Notes: a model not told the origin generated them from the sequence alone. A stretch of DNA of 64,000 nucleotides from Flavobacteriales bacterium (GCA_016703105.1 JADJCS010000020.1:310001-374000), one strand, 5' to 3'; shown: positions 36,201-44,030, counted from the first letter of the stretch. Numbers and translations: made by a program.

Positions 36201-36608
36201 GTCCTGAAAGCCATCGCCGTTCACATCGGCCATGCTCACGCCCGTGCGCCAGCCGCCAGGATCGCTGCCGATCGCCTTCTCCGTAATGTCCTCGAACCGC
36301 ATCCCGCCCTTGTTCAGGTAGAGCCGGTCGCGCTGTTGGTTGCCGGTGAAGTAGAGGTCCGCGAGACCGTCGTTGTTCACGTCGCCAGCGGCTACACCGC
36401 CACCGTTGTAAGCATAGATGTAGGTGAAGTAGTTCACCGAGGGCGATTCCTCGATCGTGTTCGCGAAGGCGATGCCCGTGCTATCCCCAGGAAGCGAGGT
36501 GAAGAGCGGAATATGCGTTCCGGGACCGGTGGCAGTTGGGCCGTCGGTGGAAGAGGTGCCACATGCGGCGAGCAGCAGGAGGAAGGGTAGGACGGAAGAG
36601 GAGCGCAT
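33258..36608 (-). CDS. FG-GAP/VCBS-repeat, ASPIC/UnbV-type surface lipoprotein, paralogue 1
   Basis: A 1,116-residue lipoprotein: signal 'SVLPFLLLLAACGTSS' with lipobox LAAC (Cys16). It carries many FG-GAP/VCBS calcium-binding loops of the form D-x-(N/D)-x-D-G ('AAGDVNNDGLADLYFTGN', 'MADVNGDGFQDIYVC', 'ADLDNDGWKDLMVTNG', 'ADIDNDGDLDIYLGG'), consistent with a beta-propeller in two halves. Between them is an ASPIC/UnbV segment ('VHFGLGPLTAIDSVEVFWP'). Such CRTAC1-like proteins are exported and presumed carbohydrate- or matrix-binding; no enzyme motif was seen. A close paralogue follows upstream in tandem. The gene overlaps the kinase gene end by 23 bases. Confidence 0.9.
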   Translation of the reverse strand: MRSSSVLPFLLLLAACGTSSTDGPTATGPGTHIPLFTSLPGDSTGIAFANTIEESPSVNYFTYIYAYNGGGVAAGDVNNDGLADLYFTGNQQRDRLYLNKGGMRFEDITEKAIGSDPGGWRTGVSMADVNGDGFQDIYVCRSGPTYDTALTRNLLYLNNGDLTFREAAHAMGVADTSHSIQGAFFDLEGDGDLDLYVINHPKDRIRDVSVGMVREAIANGTSPSDRLFVQDGGRFHDATRSAGVTDYSYSLGLAAAQLDDDDRPDLYVANDFDVSDAMYTNVGDGTFREVSKERTRHMSNFGMGCDVADVNNDALPDIMVLDMTADDHQRNKTNMGSMSPRAFWTIVASGQQHQYMLNSLQLNNGNGTFSEIAQLAGVARTDWSWAPLLADLDNDGWKDLMVTNGFKHDIRNNDYQQQVYQKLKTGADFYKSLDLVPSSRLHNYLFRNNGADEEGSARLTFADSSQAWGFTEPVNSNGAAYADLDNDGDLDLVINNIDAPASVYANSARQQHPDRHYVRFDLRHGKSPALNTRVVLRHGGTVQYQELSPVRGYQSSVESVVHFGLGPLTAIDSVEVFWPNGKYTLLRDVKADQLVTVKQEDAGERPAPRALPTPFFASADGLLPTNWQHREDAYDDFQLEVLLPHKQSENGPMLAVGDADGDGTDDLFIGGAHGSAPALFLQQASGTFASKSGPWEQHKDQEQLGAVFLDADGDGDQDLLVMAGSNEQDIRSPLFTQRLYRNEGQGRFSEAMDALPPMTTSAQRAAVADIDNDGDLDIYLGGRQTPAHYPFAPRSYLLVNDGKGRFADATPQLAPTAMGPGMVTDARFADIDGDHDPDLVLSGEWMPITVFGNNGGHFENITAQCGLANTAGWWNTVTAADLDGDGDVDLVGGNLGWNSKFKADAEHPLHVYWADMDGNGRSDIVLAKEKEGKQLPVRGRECSSQQCPVIMERFPTYEAFAKADLSAIYTPERLEKALHLTATHMRSAVFLNDGSGGFTTHDLPVQAQLAPIQGIVPMDVNADGRLDLIVAGNHWGAEVETVRYDAGTGLVLLGDGKGSFAPTTIARSGFFAWGNVKDLALVRTGPDRVPTVMVANNNDRPQAFRLGRGLSALSAR

Positions 36609-36638
36609 GGGCTTCGCGGTCGTTGTGACAGCGGCCGA

Positions 36639-36646
36639 CGAAGTTA
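36639..36646 (-). promoter_or_regulatory. Possible -7 box (TAACTTCG) for paralogue 1
   Basis: A minus-strand relaxed match to TAnnTTTG, 31 bases before the ATG at 36608, in the 60-base gap between the two tandem lipoprotein genes. Confidence 0.3.
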
Positions 36647-36668
36647 AACGAGCGCGTCGCGGGCCCGC

Positions 36669-39600
36669 TCAGCGTTGTCCGAGCAGGCCTTCCGGTGGTG
36701 CGGGCCGGAACACCTGCATGGCGTCGTTGTTGTTCGCCACTACGATCCATGGCCGTCCATCCGGTCCGGAAGGGAGCACCCGCAGGTCCTTCACATGGCC
36801 CCAGGCGAAGAGACCACTGCCCACCACGGACATCGGCGTGAAGGTTCTTTTACCGTCGCCCAGCAATACGATGCCCGTGCCTCCATCGTACCGGATCGTT
36901 TCCACTTCAGCGCCCCACTGGTTACCGGCTCCCATGAGGTCCAGGTGCCCGTCGTTGTTCACATCGAACGCGGCCAAGCCGTTGAGGGGACCCGCTTGTG
37001 CGAGGCTGGGCAGATCCTGCACCTGGAATTTCCCGCCACCCTCGTTCCATGCGATGCAGGAGCGCATGTGCTTCGCCTGCAAATGTTGGCCGCCATCCAA
37101 CTTCCCTGGACCGTAGATCTGTTCCAAGCTGGCATGTGCGAAAGCATCGTACGTGGGGAATTGATCGAGGATCTTGGGGCATTGCTGGCTCGAACATTCG
37201 CGCCCGCGCACGGGCAGCAACTTCTCGCCCTTCGACTTGGCCAGTACGATATCGGCCTTGCCGTTGTCGTCGAAGTCGTTGCTGTACAAATGCAACGGCG
37301 TTTCGAGCGTGCCGTGGAATTTGCTGTTCCAGCCGATGTTGCCGCATATGAGGTCCTGGTCACCATCGCCATCCAGGTCGGCTGAGATCAGGCGGTTCCA
37401 CCACCCCTCCGTGTTCTCGAGACCATCGGGGGTGGTGCTGGGAGCGAAGGTGCCGCTCCTATTGTGATGCACCGCGATCGGCATCCAATCACCCACGGTC
37501 ACGAGGTCCAGGTCCTTGTCCGCATCCACGTCCAGGAAAAGCGCATCCGTGAACATGCCGGCGGAAATAAGATGGGAAGCACGTTCCTGGGTGAGGTCGC
37601 TGAACCGGCCGCTGCCATCGTTCACCAGCAAGTAGCTGCGCGGTGCGCGCGGATATTCCCCTGGCACCAGCCGACCACCGATGAAGAGGTCCATATCGCC
37701 GTCGCCGTCCGTATCACCCGCCGCGGCACGCAACGCACAAGTCGCGAACGGCGGCAATGCGGCCAGATCGTAGGTGAAGCCGCCGTTGCCATCATTGCGG
37801 TACAGACGCGGGTGGAACTGATCCACGGCCATGTCCACCTCGTTGCTTCCGCTCAGTACCAGCAGGTCCTGGTCGCCATCCCCGTCCGCGTCGAAGAAGA
37901 TGGAGCCTTGGTCTTCCCGGTCCTTGTGCATGGACCAAGGTTGTTGGGCTGCGCGATGGAAACGTCCATCGCTGTTCGCGAGGAAAAGTGTTCCACCCTG
38001 CCCGCGCCCACCGCCGATGAAAAGGTCCTGCTTGCCGTCGCCGTTCACGTCGGCGGTGCTCATCAATGGTCCTTCCTCCGAGCGTTTCTGAGGCAGCAGG
38101 ACTTGCACCGCGAAGTCATCATAGGTGTTCTCCTTGTGGACGAAGTTCAATCCGCCCGCACCGTTCACTTCGGTGAGTAACGGTTGCTGCAAGTGTTCCT
38201 TCGCCCCACTGCGCGCATCCGCGTGCCGCACCGTGATCACCTGATCGGCGGCCACGGCCGTCAACTCGTTCACTTTCCCATCCATCCAAGTGATCCGAAG
38301 CTGTTCCGCTTGTTCCGCTTTGCCAAGGCCGAAGTGGAGCATATGCTCCACACTGCTCTGGTAACCGCGCGTGGGCATGAACTCCAGGTATTGCTTCCCG
38401 CTTGCGGTAGTGAGTTCGGCCTTGGCGTTCATCGGTGAAACGGCTGCCGACCCCTCCAGTTTGATGCGTAGGTAGTGACCCAGACCCTGCTGCATCGCCG
38501 TGTTCTCATAGATCTGCGAAACGTCCTCCATATTGTTGATCGCCAGGTCGAGGTCGCCGTCGTTGTCCAGATCGGCATAGGCCGCACCATTGGAGTTGAC
38601 CGGGTCATTGAAGCCCCACTTCTCGGAGACGTTGTCGAACGTGAGGTCGCCGTTGTTGCGGAACAGGTAGTTGCGGATCTTGGTCGAGGGCACCAGTTCC
38701 AACATCTTGTCGACCGTGATGGGTCCCTCTTTGGCCAACTCCTTCATGGCCTGCGAGAAGTCGTTGTTCCGTGTGTCGCGCTTGTATCCGTTCGTCACGA
38801 CCAGGTCCTTCCAGCCGTCATTGTCCAGATCCGCGAACAAAGGGGCCCAACTCCAGTCGGTTTTCGAGATCCCGGCCAGTTGGCCCAGATCGCTGAAGGT
38901 GCCGTTCCCATTGTTGTGGTGCAGCATGTTGAACATGTACTGGTGGTGCAGCCCGCCCTGCACCGAAGCCCAGAATTTCTCCGGGTTCATCGCACCCATG
39001 TTCGTTTTGGAACGCACGTGGTCCTCGCTCACCATGTCCAGCACCACCAGGTCGGTGTATCCGTCATTGTCGTAGTCGGCGGCATCACAGCCCATGCTGT
39101 AGGTGCTGATGTGGCGCATGCGATCGAGCACCTCATCGCGGTAGGTCCCGTTCTTCTGGTGCATGAAGAGGAAGTCACGCTCCAGGTAGTCGTTGGCCAC
39201 GAAGAGGTCCGTCCTGCCGTCGTGGTCCAGATCCGATGCGATCGCACCTAGCCCATAGCCCAGGTTCCACAATCCGGCGGCAATGGTGATATCGGTAAAG
39301 TGTCCCTTGTCGTTCCGGTACAACCGCCCGGATGCCGATCGGTATTGGGCCACGAGGGCATGCACCTGCGACAGACTGAGCTTCGAATTTGTTTGGAGAG
39401 GTTCGTTCACCACGTACACATCGAGGTCGCCGTCGAGGTCGTGATCGAAGAAGAGGGCCTGCGTACTGCGTGTGGTATCAGCAAGGCCTCGCTCCGCGGC
39501 TTCCTCGGTGAAGGTGCCATCGCCCTTGTTCATATAGAGCAAGTTGGTCCGCATGGCGGGATCGCGGTACCAACCGCTGCGACACACATAGATGTCCAGC

Positions 39601-40016
39601 CAGCCGTCACTGTTCACGTCGGCCATGGTCACACCGGCATGCCAGCCGTGGAATTCTTCCCTTGGCAAAGCGGAGTCTGTGGCATCCTCGAAGCGGAGTT
39701 CGCCCTTGTTCAGGTACAGACGGTCCGGCACTTGGTTGCCGGTGAAGTAGAGATCGGCCAGCCCATCGTTGTTGATGTCGCCGACCGCCACGCCACCGCC
39801 GTTGTAGATATACTCGTAATTGTAGTGGTTGCGTTCCTCGTCTTCGGGCACCGTATTGACCAGCGAGATGCCGCTACGGTCGGCGGGTAATGCCACGAAC
39901 AAGGGTGCTGGTCGTTCTGGACCGGGGGCCGAAGCGGCACTCTCGGCCGGGCCGGAATCCGACGTGCACCCGGTGAGGCATAGGGCGATGGACGCGAGGA
40001 GATAGGCGTTGTTCAT
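36669..40016 (-). CDS. FG-GAP/VCBS-repeat, ASPIC/UnbV-type surface lipoprotein, paralogue 2
   Basis: A 1,115-residue paralogue with the same layout as the gene at 33258: lipoprotein signal 'LLASIALCLTGCTSD' (Cys17), a first propeller of VCBS loops ('AVGDINNDGLADLYFTGN', 'MADVNSDGWLDIYVC', 'ADLDNDGWKDLVVTNGYKR'), the ASPIC/UnbV region ('LHFGLGKAEQAEQLRITW') and a second propeller ('DLDGDGDQDLICGNIGWN', 'DVNNDGHLDLMGAGNQW'). The two proteins match along their whole length, including the odd conserved stretch 'RGRECSSQQCP', whose paired Cys may bond. This is a tandem duplication old enough for many substitutions. A possible TATCTTGA box lies about 80 bases upstream. Confidence 0.9.
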   Translation of the reverse strand: MNNAYLLASIALCLTGCTSDSGPAESAASAPGPERPAPLFVALPADRSGISLVNTVPEDEERNHYNYEYIYNGGGVAVGDINNDGLADLYFTGNQVPDRLYLNKGELRFEDATDSALPREEFHGWHAGVTMADVNSDGWLDIYVCRSGWYRDPAMRTNLLYMNKGDGTFTEEAAERGLADTTRSTQALFFDHDLDGDLDVYVVNEPLQTNSKLSLSQVHALVAQYRSASGRLYRNDKGHFTDITIAAGLWNLGYGLGAIASDLDHDGRTDLFVANDYLERDFLFMHQKNGTYRDEVLDRMRHISTYSMGCDAADYDNDGYTDLVVLDMVSEDHVRSKTNMGAMNPEKFWASVQGGLHHQYMFNMLHHNNGNGTFSDLGQLAGISKTDWSWAPLFADLDNDGWKDLVVTNGYKRDTRNNDFSQAMKELAKEGPITVDKMLELVPSTKIRNYLFRNNGDLTFDNVSEKWGFNDPVNSNGAAYADLDNDGDLDLAINNMEDVSQIYENTAMQQGLGHYLRIKLEGSAAVSPMNAKAELTTASGKQYLEFMPTRGYQSSVEHMLHFGLGKAEQAEQLRITWMDGKVNELTAVAADQVITVRHADARSGAKEHLQQPLLTEVNGAGGLNFVHKENTYDDFAVQVLLPQKRSEEGPLMSTADVNGDGKQDLFIGGGRGQGGTLFLANSDGRFHRAAQQPWSMHKDREDQGSIFFDADGDGDQDLLVLSGSNEVDMAVDQFHPRLYRNDGNGGFTYDLAALPPFATCALRAAAGDTDGDGDMDLFIGGRLVPGEYPRAPRSYLLVNDGSGRFSDLTQERASHLISAGMFTDALFLDVDADKDLDLVTVGDWMPIAVHHNRSGTFAPSTTPDGLENTEGWWNRLISADLDGDGDQDLICGNIGWNSKFHGTLETPLHLYSNDFDDNGKADIVLAKSKGEKLLPVRGRECSSQQCPKILDQFPTYDAFAHASLEQIYGPGKLDGGQHLQAKHMRSCIAWNEGGGKFQVQDLPSLAQAGPLNGLAAFDVNNDGHLDLMGAGNQWGAEVETIRYDGGTGIVLLGDGKRTFTPMSVVGSGLFAWGHVKDLRVLPSGPDGRPWIVVANNNDAMQVFRPAPPEGLLGQR

Positions 40017-40136
40017 GGTGTTCCTTCGGACGTGCGACCAAGCCTTGGCTCCGGCGCTTTGAGCGTGCGGTATCTGGGGCTTTGTCCTTGAGCGGTCAAG
40101 ATAGGTGGAGACTCTGGACCCGGTCCGCGCGGGGGG

Positions 40137-41378
40137 CTATTTCCGCACCGCCTCTTCCCAGAACATCAGCTCGTTCTCGTTATTGATGCTCATCCGTGGG
40201 ATATCATCGTAGAGCGTGACCTTGCCGGTGACGCAGACCTTCTTGTTCACCAGCTCGGTCTCCGGATCGTAGTGGAAGTTGGGGCCGTTGCTGTCCCATA
40301 CGGTCACGTAGAAATCCTGGTGGGGGTGTACACGGTCCAGGTTCAGGTAGATCGCGTTGGCCTTGGCAGTGCGGCGGGTGCTGACGACGGTACCGCATAC
40401 CGTGACGGAGCTGCCCACATGGTACTTCGCCTGGGTGGTGTTGAACATTCCCTTGGGAAGTGGTGCTTTCAAGGGTTCCACTTCGCCGAAGAACGGATCG
40501 CCTGGATGGTACCACGCTTGAGGATCCCGTTGTGCCTCCAGGATCGCTTCTTCCGCATCGGCCAACGCTGGGAAGAAGTCGAGGCCCGTCAGGCGTTCCA
40601 CGCTATCCACCGCGACCGCATAGCTGATCGTGGGGTATTCGTTCACCCCGTTCTTCATCACAAAGGCGATGGCCTTGTGGTCCGGCCCGTCCAGGTCGGC
40701 GAGCACTTTGTAGTACAGCTCCGGAACGCTCACTTCGTTCTTGTGACCCGGGTTGGCCATCTTCGGAAGGTTCGCGGTGAGCACCGGTCCCGTAACCACG
40801 AACACTCTTTCGTTGCCGTACCGCACGGTCCGGCGTACCCAATCCTCCAGTTCGCCCCAGGAACCGCGATTGAACTCGGGCCGCTGCGGTGCGACATTAC
40901 TGTAGAGGTAGGTCGCCGTCAGGGCCTCCAGGCTCCAGCGCATATCAGCGCTCGGCACCATGTGGCCACGATCGAATCCGCTGTTCCAGTAATCCTCTAC
41001 TGTGGATGTTCCAGTGGACACTTTCGTATCCATCAGGAAAGTGTCGATGCGTGCGAGGTTGCCCGTGATCAGCTCGGTGCTGGCGATATGCGCCGTCCAC
41101 TTGGGCAATTCGTGGGCTTCGTCGTACACCAGCATGTGCCCGGGATGTTCGATCAACACATCCCCGGCCGCCATCGCGGGCAGGCCCCAGAGGTGTAGAT
41201 CGCGCCGGATCACCGCCAGCCGGGCGTGTTCGATCGGTCCCTTCAGCGCCTCTTCCTGTTTCCTCAACTGGTTCTCCTCCTGAAGCAGTTCGGCGAGCTT
41301 GCGGTCCAAGTCCTCCTGCGCGAGGCCAAGGAGCGGAACGCAGAAGACGAGCAGGACGCAGAGGTGGATCTTTCGCAT
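40137..41378 (-). CDS. Secreted DNA/RNA non-specific endonuclease with C-terminal OB-fold
   Basis: A 413-residue exported nuclease of the NucA/EndoG beta-beta-alpha-metal family. After the signal peptide ('CVLLVFCVPLLGLAQ') comes a coiled coil (about 21-48), then the nuclease domain with the catalytic motif DRGHM at 136-140, the downstream Asn ('YLYSNVAPQRPEFNRGSW') and 'VFVVTGPVL'. Residues about 325-410 ('VTVCGTVVSTRRTAKANAIYLNLDR', shown here in pieces: VTVCGTVVS, AIYLNLDR, VCVTGKVTLYDD) look like an OB-fold of the kind attached to extracellular nucleases. It would degrade DNA or RNA outside the inner membrane. Together with the EEP protein at 2466 and the OB-fold proteins at 6851-9501 it hints at nucleic acid use. 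Confidence 0.9.
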   Translation of the reverse strand: MRKIHLCVLLVFCVPLLGLAQEDLDRKLAELLQEENQLRKQEEALKGPIEHARLAVIRRDLHLWGLPAMAAGDVLIEHPGHMLVYDEAHELPKWTAHIASTELITGNLARIDTFLMDTKVSTGTSTVEDYWNSGFDRGHMVPSADMRWSLEALTATYLYSNVAPQRPEFNRGSWGELEDWVRRTVRYGNERVFVVTGPVLTANLPKMANPGHKNEVSVPELYYKVLADLDGPDHKAIAFVMKNGVNEYPTISYAVAVDSVERLTGLDFFPALADAEEAILEAQRDPQAWYHPGDPFFGEVEPLKAPLPKGMFNTTQAKYHVGSSVTVCGTVVSTRRTAKANAIYLNLDRVHPHQDFYVTVWDSNGPNFHYDPETELVNKKVCVTGKVTLYDDIPRMSINNENELMFWEEAVRK

Positions 41379-41384
41379 GCCGAC

Positions 41385-41392
41385 CAAATGTA
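41385..41392 (-). promoter_or_regulatory. -7 promoter box (TACATTTG) for the nuclease gene
   Basis: A perfect TAnnTTTG match on the minus strand, ending 6 bases before the ATG at 41378. This again suggests a near-leaderless transcript and argues against the TTG at 41387, which lies inside the box. Confidence 0.5.
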
Positions 41393-41405
41393 GCGGGACG
41401 GGGCT

Positions 41406-41570
41406 AAGAGCCTGTTCATGATCTCTTCAAATGCGCGCTCCGGCCTCTTTTCCGCCGATGCTTCCCCGGAAAATGTCCCCGTAGTCACCGCTACGCGGAA
41501 ATTTTCCGGCTTCGCCTCGGCAAAAAATAGTCTCGGAGCCCATCATTCAAGAGACCAAGAACAGGCTCTA
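41406..41570. repeat. Long imperfect palindrome (MITE-like), copy c
   Basis: The outer arms GAGCCTGTTCATGATCTCTT and, on the other strand, GAGCCTGTTCTTGGTCTCTT match at 17 of 20 positions. Pairing continues inwards (GGGCTCCG with GCGCTCCG, CCGGAAAAT with CCGGAAAAT) to a centre CGTAG-TCACCG-CTACG, so almost the whole 165 bases can form one hairpin. The stop codon TAG of the glycosyltransferase gene lies in the right arm. Its architecture is the same as the elements at 24300 and 52238, with a similar centre, but the arm sequence is different. Confidence 0.8.
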
Positions 41571-42644
41571 ACGCGCCAGCAGCGAAGAGAGATCATCCAA
41601 GGCCTCCGAGAGCAGCGAGGATCCTGGAGCCGGTGCTGTATGCACGTGGTCCATCTCGAGCGCTGCCCGCAGATCGATGTCCTGTTGCTGTTGCACCAGG
41701 AAACGCCCGGAGCGCAGGTGCAGCCGCCCCAAGTATTCCTGTTCCTGTTGGCCGGGGGTGGGTATGATGAGCGCGGATCGGCCGATGGCGGCGAGGTCCA
41801 TGAGCGTGGTGTATCCGCTGCGCGATACGATCAGGTCCGCACCGAACAAGGCGTGCCGTAGCGCCTCCCCCGCGAGATGGCTCATTACGCGGACATTGCC
41901 TTTCTGGCGATCGACCGGTTGTGCGGGGAGGCCTTGCACCAGCAAGTGGCGCCCTTCGATGTGTTGAAGTTGGTCCAGCAGGATCCCTTCGAGCAGGGTG
42001 CGTTGTGGCTCGGGCCCGCTGATCACGGCCACAATACGGTGCCTTGGTACCTGGCTCGAAGCGCCTTCGGGTGCGAACCGGCTGATGGGACCGATGTACC
42101 GCGCGTTCGATGGTAACGAAGGACCGTGCGAGAGCTCTCCGGCGAGACCAGGCGATGCGGCCTCGTCCATCACCCAGCAGCGGTCGAAGCGCGCGATATG
42201 TCGCAGGTTCAAATGGCGTAGTGCGCCTTGCGCGAAGGGTGTGAAGGGGAACACCTGGTGCGTTATCAGCACGCTCGGAAGCTCGGCGGAACGGATGCCG
42301 AAGCGCTGGTCGCTGATCACCGCATCCAGGCGCAACTGCTGTCGCAACCGATCGAACAAAGCCTTTTCGGTTCTCACGCTATACACCATCGCGGGGAATT
42401 GACGGGCCATGCTCCATAGCTGGCTTTTGCCCTTCGCATAGCGTACCTGCACGCCAGGGATGCGCACGTAAGCAAGGCTAGGGAATTCCTCGCGCAACAG
42501 AGCGAGCGGTCCGGCACCGGCGCCGAGTACGGGGACCGCGCCGCGTTCGAGCAAGGCCTGTACGATCGGCACACAACGGGCCGCGTGACCCAGCCCCCAA
42601 TCGAGCGGGGCTACCAGGATCCGTGCACCGGAGAGCTGTTGCAT
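41568..42644 (-). CDS. MurG-like glycosyltransferase family protein
   Basis: A 358-residue GT-B fold glycosyltransferase, similar to the Bacteroidota proteins that carry a family 28 C-terminal domain. The N-terminal half opens with 'ARILVAPLDWGLGHAARCVP', the Gly-rich acceptor loop of this group. The C-terminal nucleotide-sugar half has 'RIVAVISGPEPQRTLLE', 'VRVMSHLAGEALRHALFGADLIVSRSGYTTLMDLAA' (given here as motif blocks: VRVMSHL, LIVSRSGYTTLMD) and 'LIIPTPGQQEQEYLG'. No membrane helices are seen. The product is unknown; a glycolipid or cell-surface sugar is likely. The ATG at 42644 was preferred over 42701 because the extra leader is unlike the family. The stop lies in the palindrome at 41406-41570. 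Confidence 0.82.
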   Translation of the reverse strand: MQQLSGARILVAPLDWGLGHAARCVPIVQALLERGAVPVLGAGAGPLALLREEFPSLAYVRIPGVQVRYAKGKSQLWSMARQFPAMVYSVRTEKALFDRLRQQLRLDAVISDQRFGIRSAELPSVLITHQVFPFTPFAQGALRHLNLRHIARFDRCWVMDEAASPGLAGELSHGPSLPSNARYIGPISRFAPEGASSQVPRHRIVAVISGPEPQRTLLEGILLDQLQHIEGRHLLVQGLPAQPVDRQKGNVRVMSHLAGEALRHALFGADLIVSRSGYTTLMDLAAIGRSALIIPTPGQQEQEYLGRLHLRSGRFLVQQQQDIDLRAALEMDHVHTAPAPGSSLLSEALDDLSSLLAR

Positions 42645-42728
42645 GATCTGCGAATGTCCGCGGTGGCGGGTGAAGCGATCGTTACGCCGGTGCAAGATCA
42701 CACCTCGTTGTCCACATGACGATCAACC

Positions 42729-42736
42729 TACTTTCG
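42729..42736 (+). promoter_or_regulatory. Possible -7 box (TACTTTCG) for trmB
   Basis: A seven-of-eight match to TAnnTTTG, 89 bases before the trmB ATG. The leader RNA would contain the GGGGCAGG/CCTGCCCC hairpin at 42746-42822. Confidence 0.4.
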
Positions 42737-42745
42737 CGGCTTGTT

Positions 42746-42822
42746 CAGGAGGCAGGGGCAGGCGCAGGAGGCAAGAGGATCGTCTCGCCTGCCCCTGCTC
42801 CTGCCCCTGCCCCTGCTCCTGA
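42746..42822. repeat. Simple-repeat hairpin of CAGGGG/CCCCTG units upstream of trmB
   Basis: The left arm (42746-42770) is made of CAGGAGGCAGGGGCAGG-type units. The right arm (42787-42822) is CCTGCCCCTGCTCCTG repeated about twice. The arms are complementary and the right arm ends 3 bases before the trmB ATG, so a leader hairpin could hide the start. A related motif occurs at 63134-63172. Confidence 0.6.
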
Positions 42823-42825
42823 CCA

Positions 42826-43500
42826 ATGGCTAAGAACAAGCTGAGCCGCTTCGAGGAGAACGCTACGTTCACGCATGTGGTGCAGCCCACCTTCGGTTCG
42901 CTCATCGCCGGCGGTTTTCCGCTGAAGGGCAAGTGGAACAGCGATCAATTCAAGCGGGAGGCGCCTTTGGTGTTGGAGTTGGGCTGTGGGCGCGGGGAGT
43001 ACACCATCGGCTTGGCGCAACTGTATCCCGAACGGAACTTCCTCGGCGTGGATATCAAGGGCGCGCGCATCTGGCGCGGGGCACGAAATGCCCTGGAGTT
43101 GGGTCTTACGAACGTCGCTTTTCTGCGGACGCACGTGGATCATCTGCTCCAGTGCTTCGGTCCGCACGAAGTGGACGAGATCTGGCTCACCTTCTCCGAT
43201 CCGCAGATCGGCAAGGCGCGCAAGCGGCTTACCAGTCCGCTATTTCTGGAGCGCTACAAACAGGTGCTAAAGCCGGGTGGCCTCATCCATCTTAAGACCG
43301 ATAGCCCGCTGCTGTATGAATACACCTTGGAGCAGATCGCGGAGCAGAAACTGACGCTGCACGAGCACAGCGCTGAGGTCTACGGTGAACTCGTGCCGCG
43401 CGTGTCGCCCGCGGAACAGGTGGTGCTGAATCTGCGCACCTACTACGAAAGCATGTGGTTGGCGGAAGGCCGAAAGATCCACTACGTTCGTTTCCGGGGG
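42826..43500 (+). CDS. trmB: tRNA (guanine-N7-)-methyltransferase TrmB; stop lost in the G-rich block
   Basis: SAM-dependent enzyme that methylates G46 of tRNA. The about 224 recognisable residues show the family from 'SRFEENATFTHVVQP' through the SAM site 'LVLELGCGRGEYTIGLA', 'FLGVDIKGARIWRGA', 'FLRTHVDHL', 'EIWLTFSDPQIGKARKRL' (the TrmB FPDPW-type motif, here FSDPQ) and 'LKPGGLIHLKTDS' to 'YYESMWLAEGRKIHYVRF'. Family members end within a few residues of this point. Here the frame runs on, without a stop, into the G-saturated stretch as low-complexity Gly/Arg/Pro, so the real 3' end has been lost or corrupted. The coordinates give the credible part only. Confidence 0.88.
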
Positions 43501-44024
43501 TTTTTCGGAGGGGCGCACGGTCGGGCTGCGGTCCCGGCTCCCCGCGTGGGGGGGGGGGGGGACCCCCGGCGGGGGGGGGGGGGCGGGGGGGAATGGGGGG
43601 GGGGGGGGGGGGGGGGGAGCGGACCGCGGGGGGGGGGGGGGGGGGGGCGGCGGGGGGCGGGGGGCGGGAAAGTGGAAAGCGGGGAGGCCGGGCGCCGGCC
43701 CGGGGGGGGGGGGCCGCCGGCCGCCTTCCCTCTAGGCCCTCCGTGCCCCGGCGGGGCGGGGCCGGGGGGGGGGGGGGCCGCGGAGCCCCCCGGGCCTGGG
43801 GGGGGGGGCGGCCCGGGCGGGCGGGGGAGGGGGGAGGGGGCAGGGGGGCGGGGGGGGGGGGGGGGGGGCGGGGCACCGGGGCCGGGGGGGGGGGCGGCGG
43901 GCGGGGGGGGGGCGCGGGGGGGGCCGGGGCCCGGGGGGGCCCCCGGGGGGGGGGCCGTGAGGGCCCTTTTGGGTGGGGGGGGGGGGTGGGGGGCGGGGAG
44001 GTGGGGGGAGAGGGGGTCCATCCC
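43498..44024. other. G-saturated low-complexity block, probable sequencing/assembly artefact
   Basis: About 525 bases with long G runs broken mainly by single C or A, and almost no T after about 43560. It begins exactly where trmB should end and stops just before the next ATG (44031). Nothing like it occurs elsewhere in the window. Two-colour Illumina chemistry reads missing signal as G, which would produce such a string. Apparent reading frames here on either strand are not credible. A real G-tract or quadruplex region cannot be excluded from sequence alone. Confidence 0.8.
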
Positions 44025-44030
44025 CTGAGC

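Noticed and set aside
35283..36590. Open frame of about 435 codons opposite the FG-GAP lipoprotein gene
   Set aside because: His/Val/Arg-rich shadow of the D-x-N-x-D-G repeats on the other strand; no start context or family similarity. The same applies to the frame at 37464-38180.
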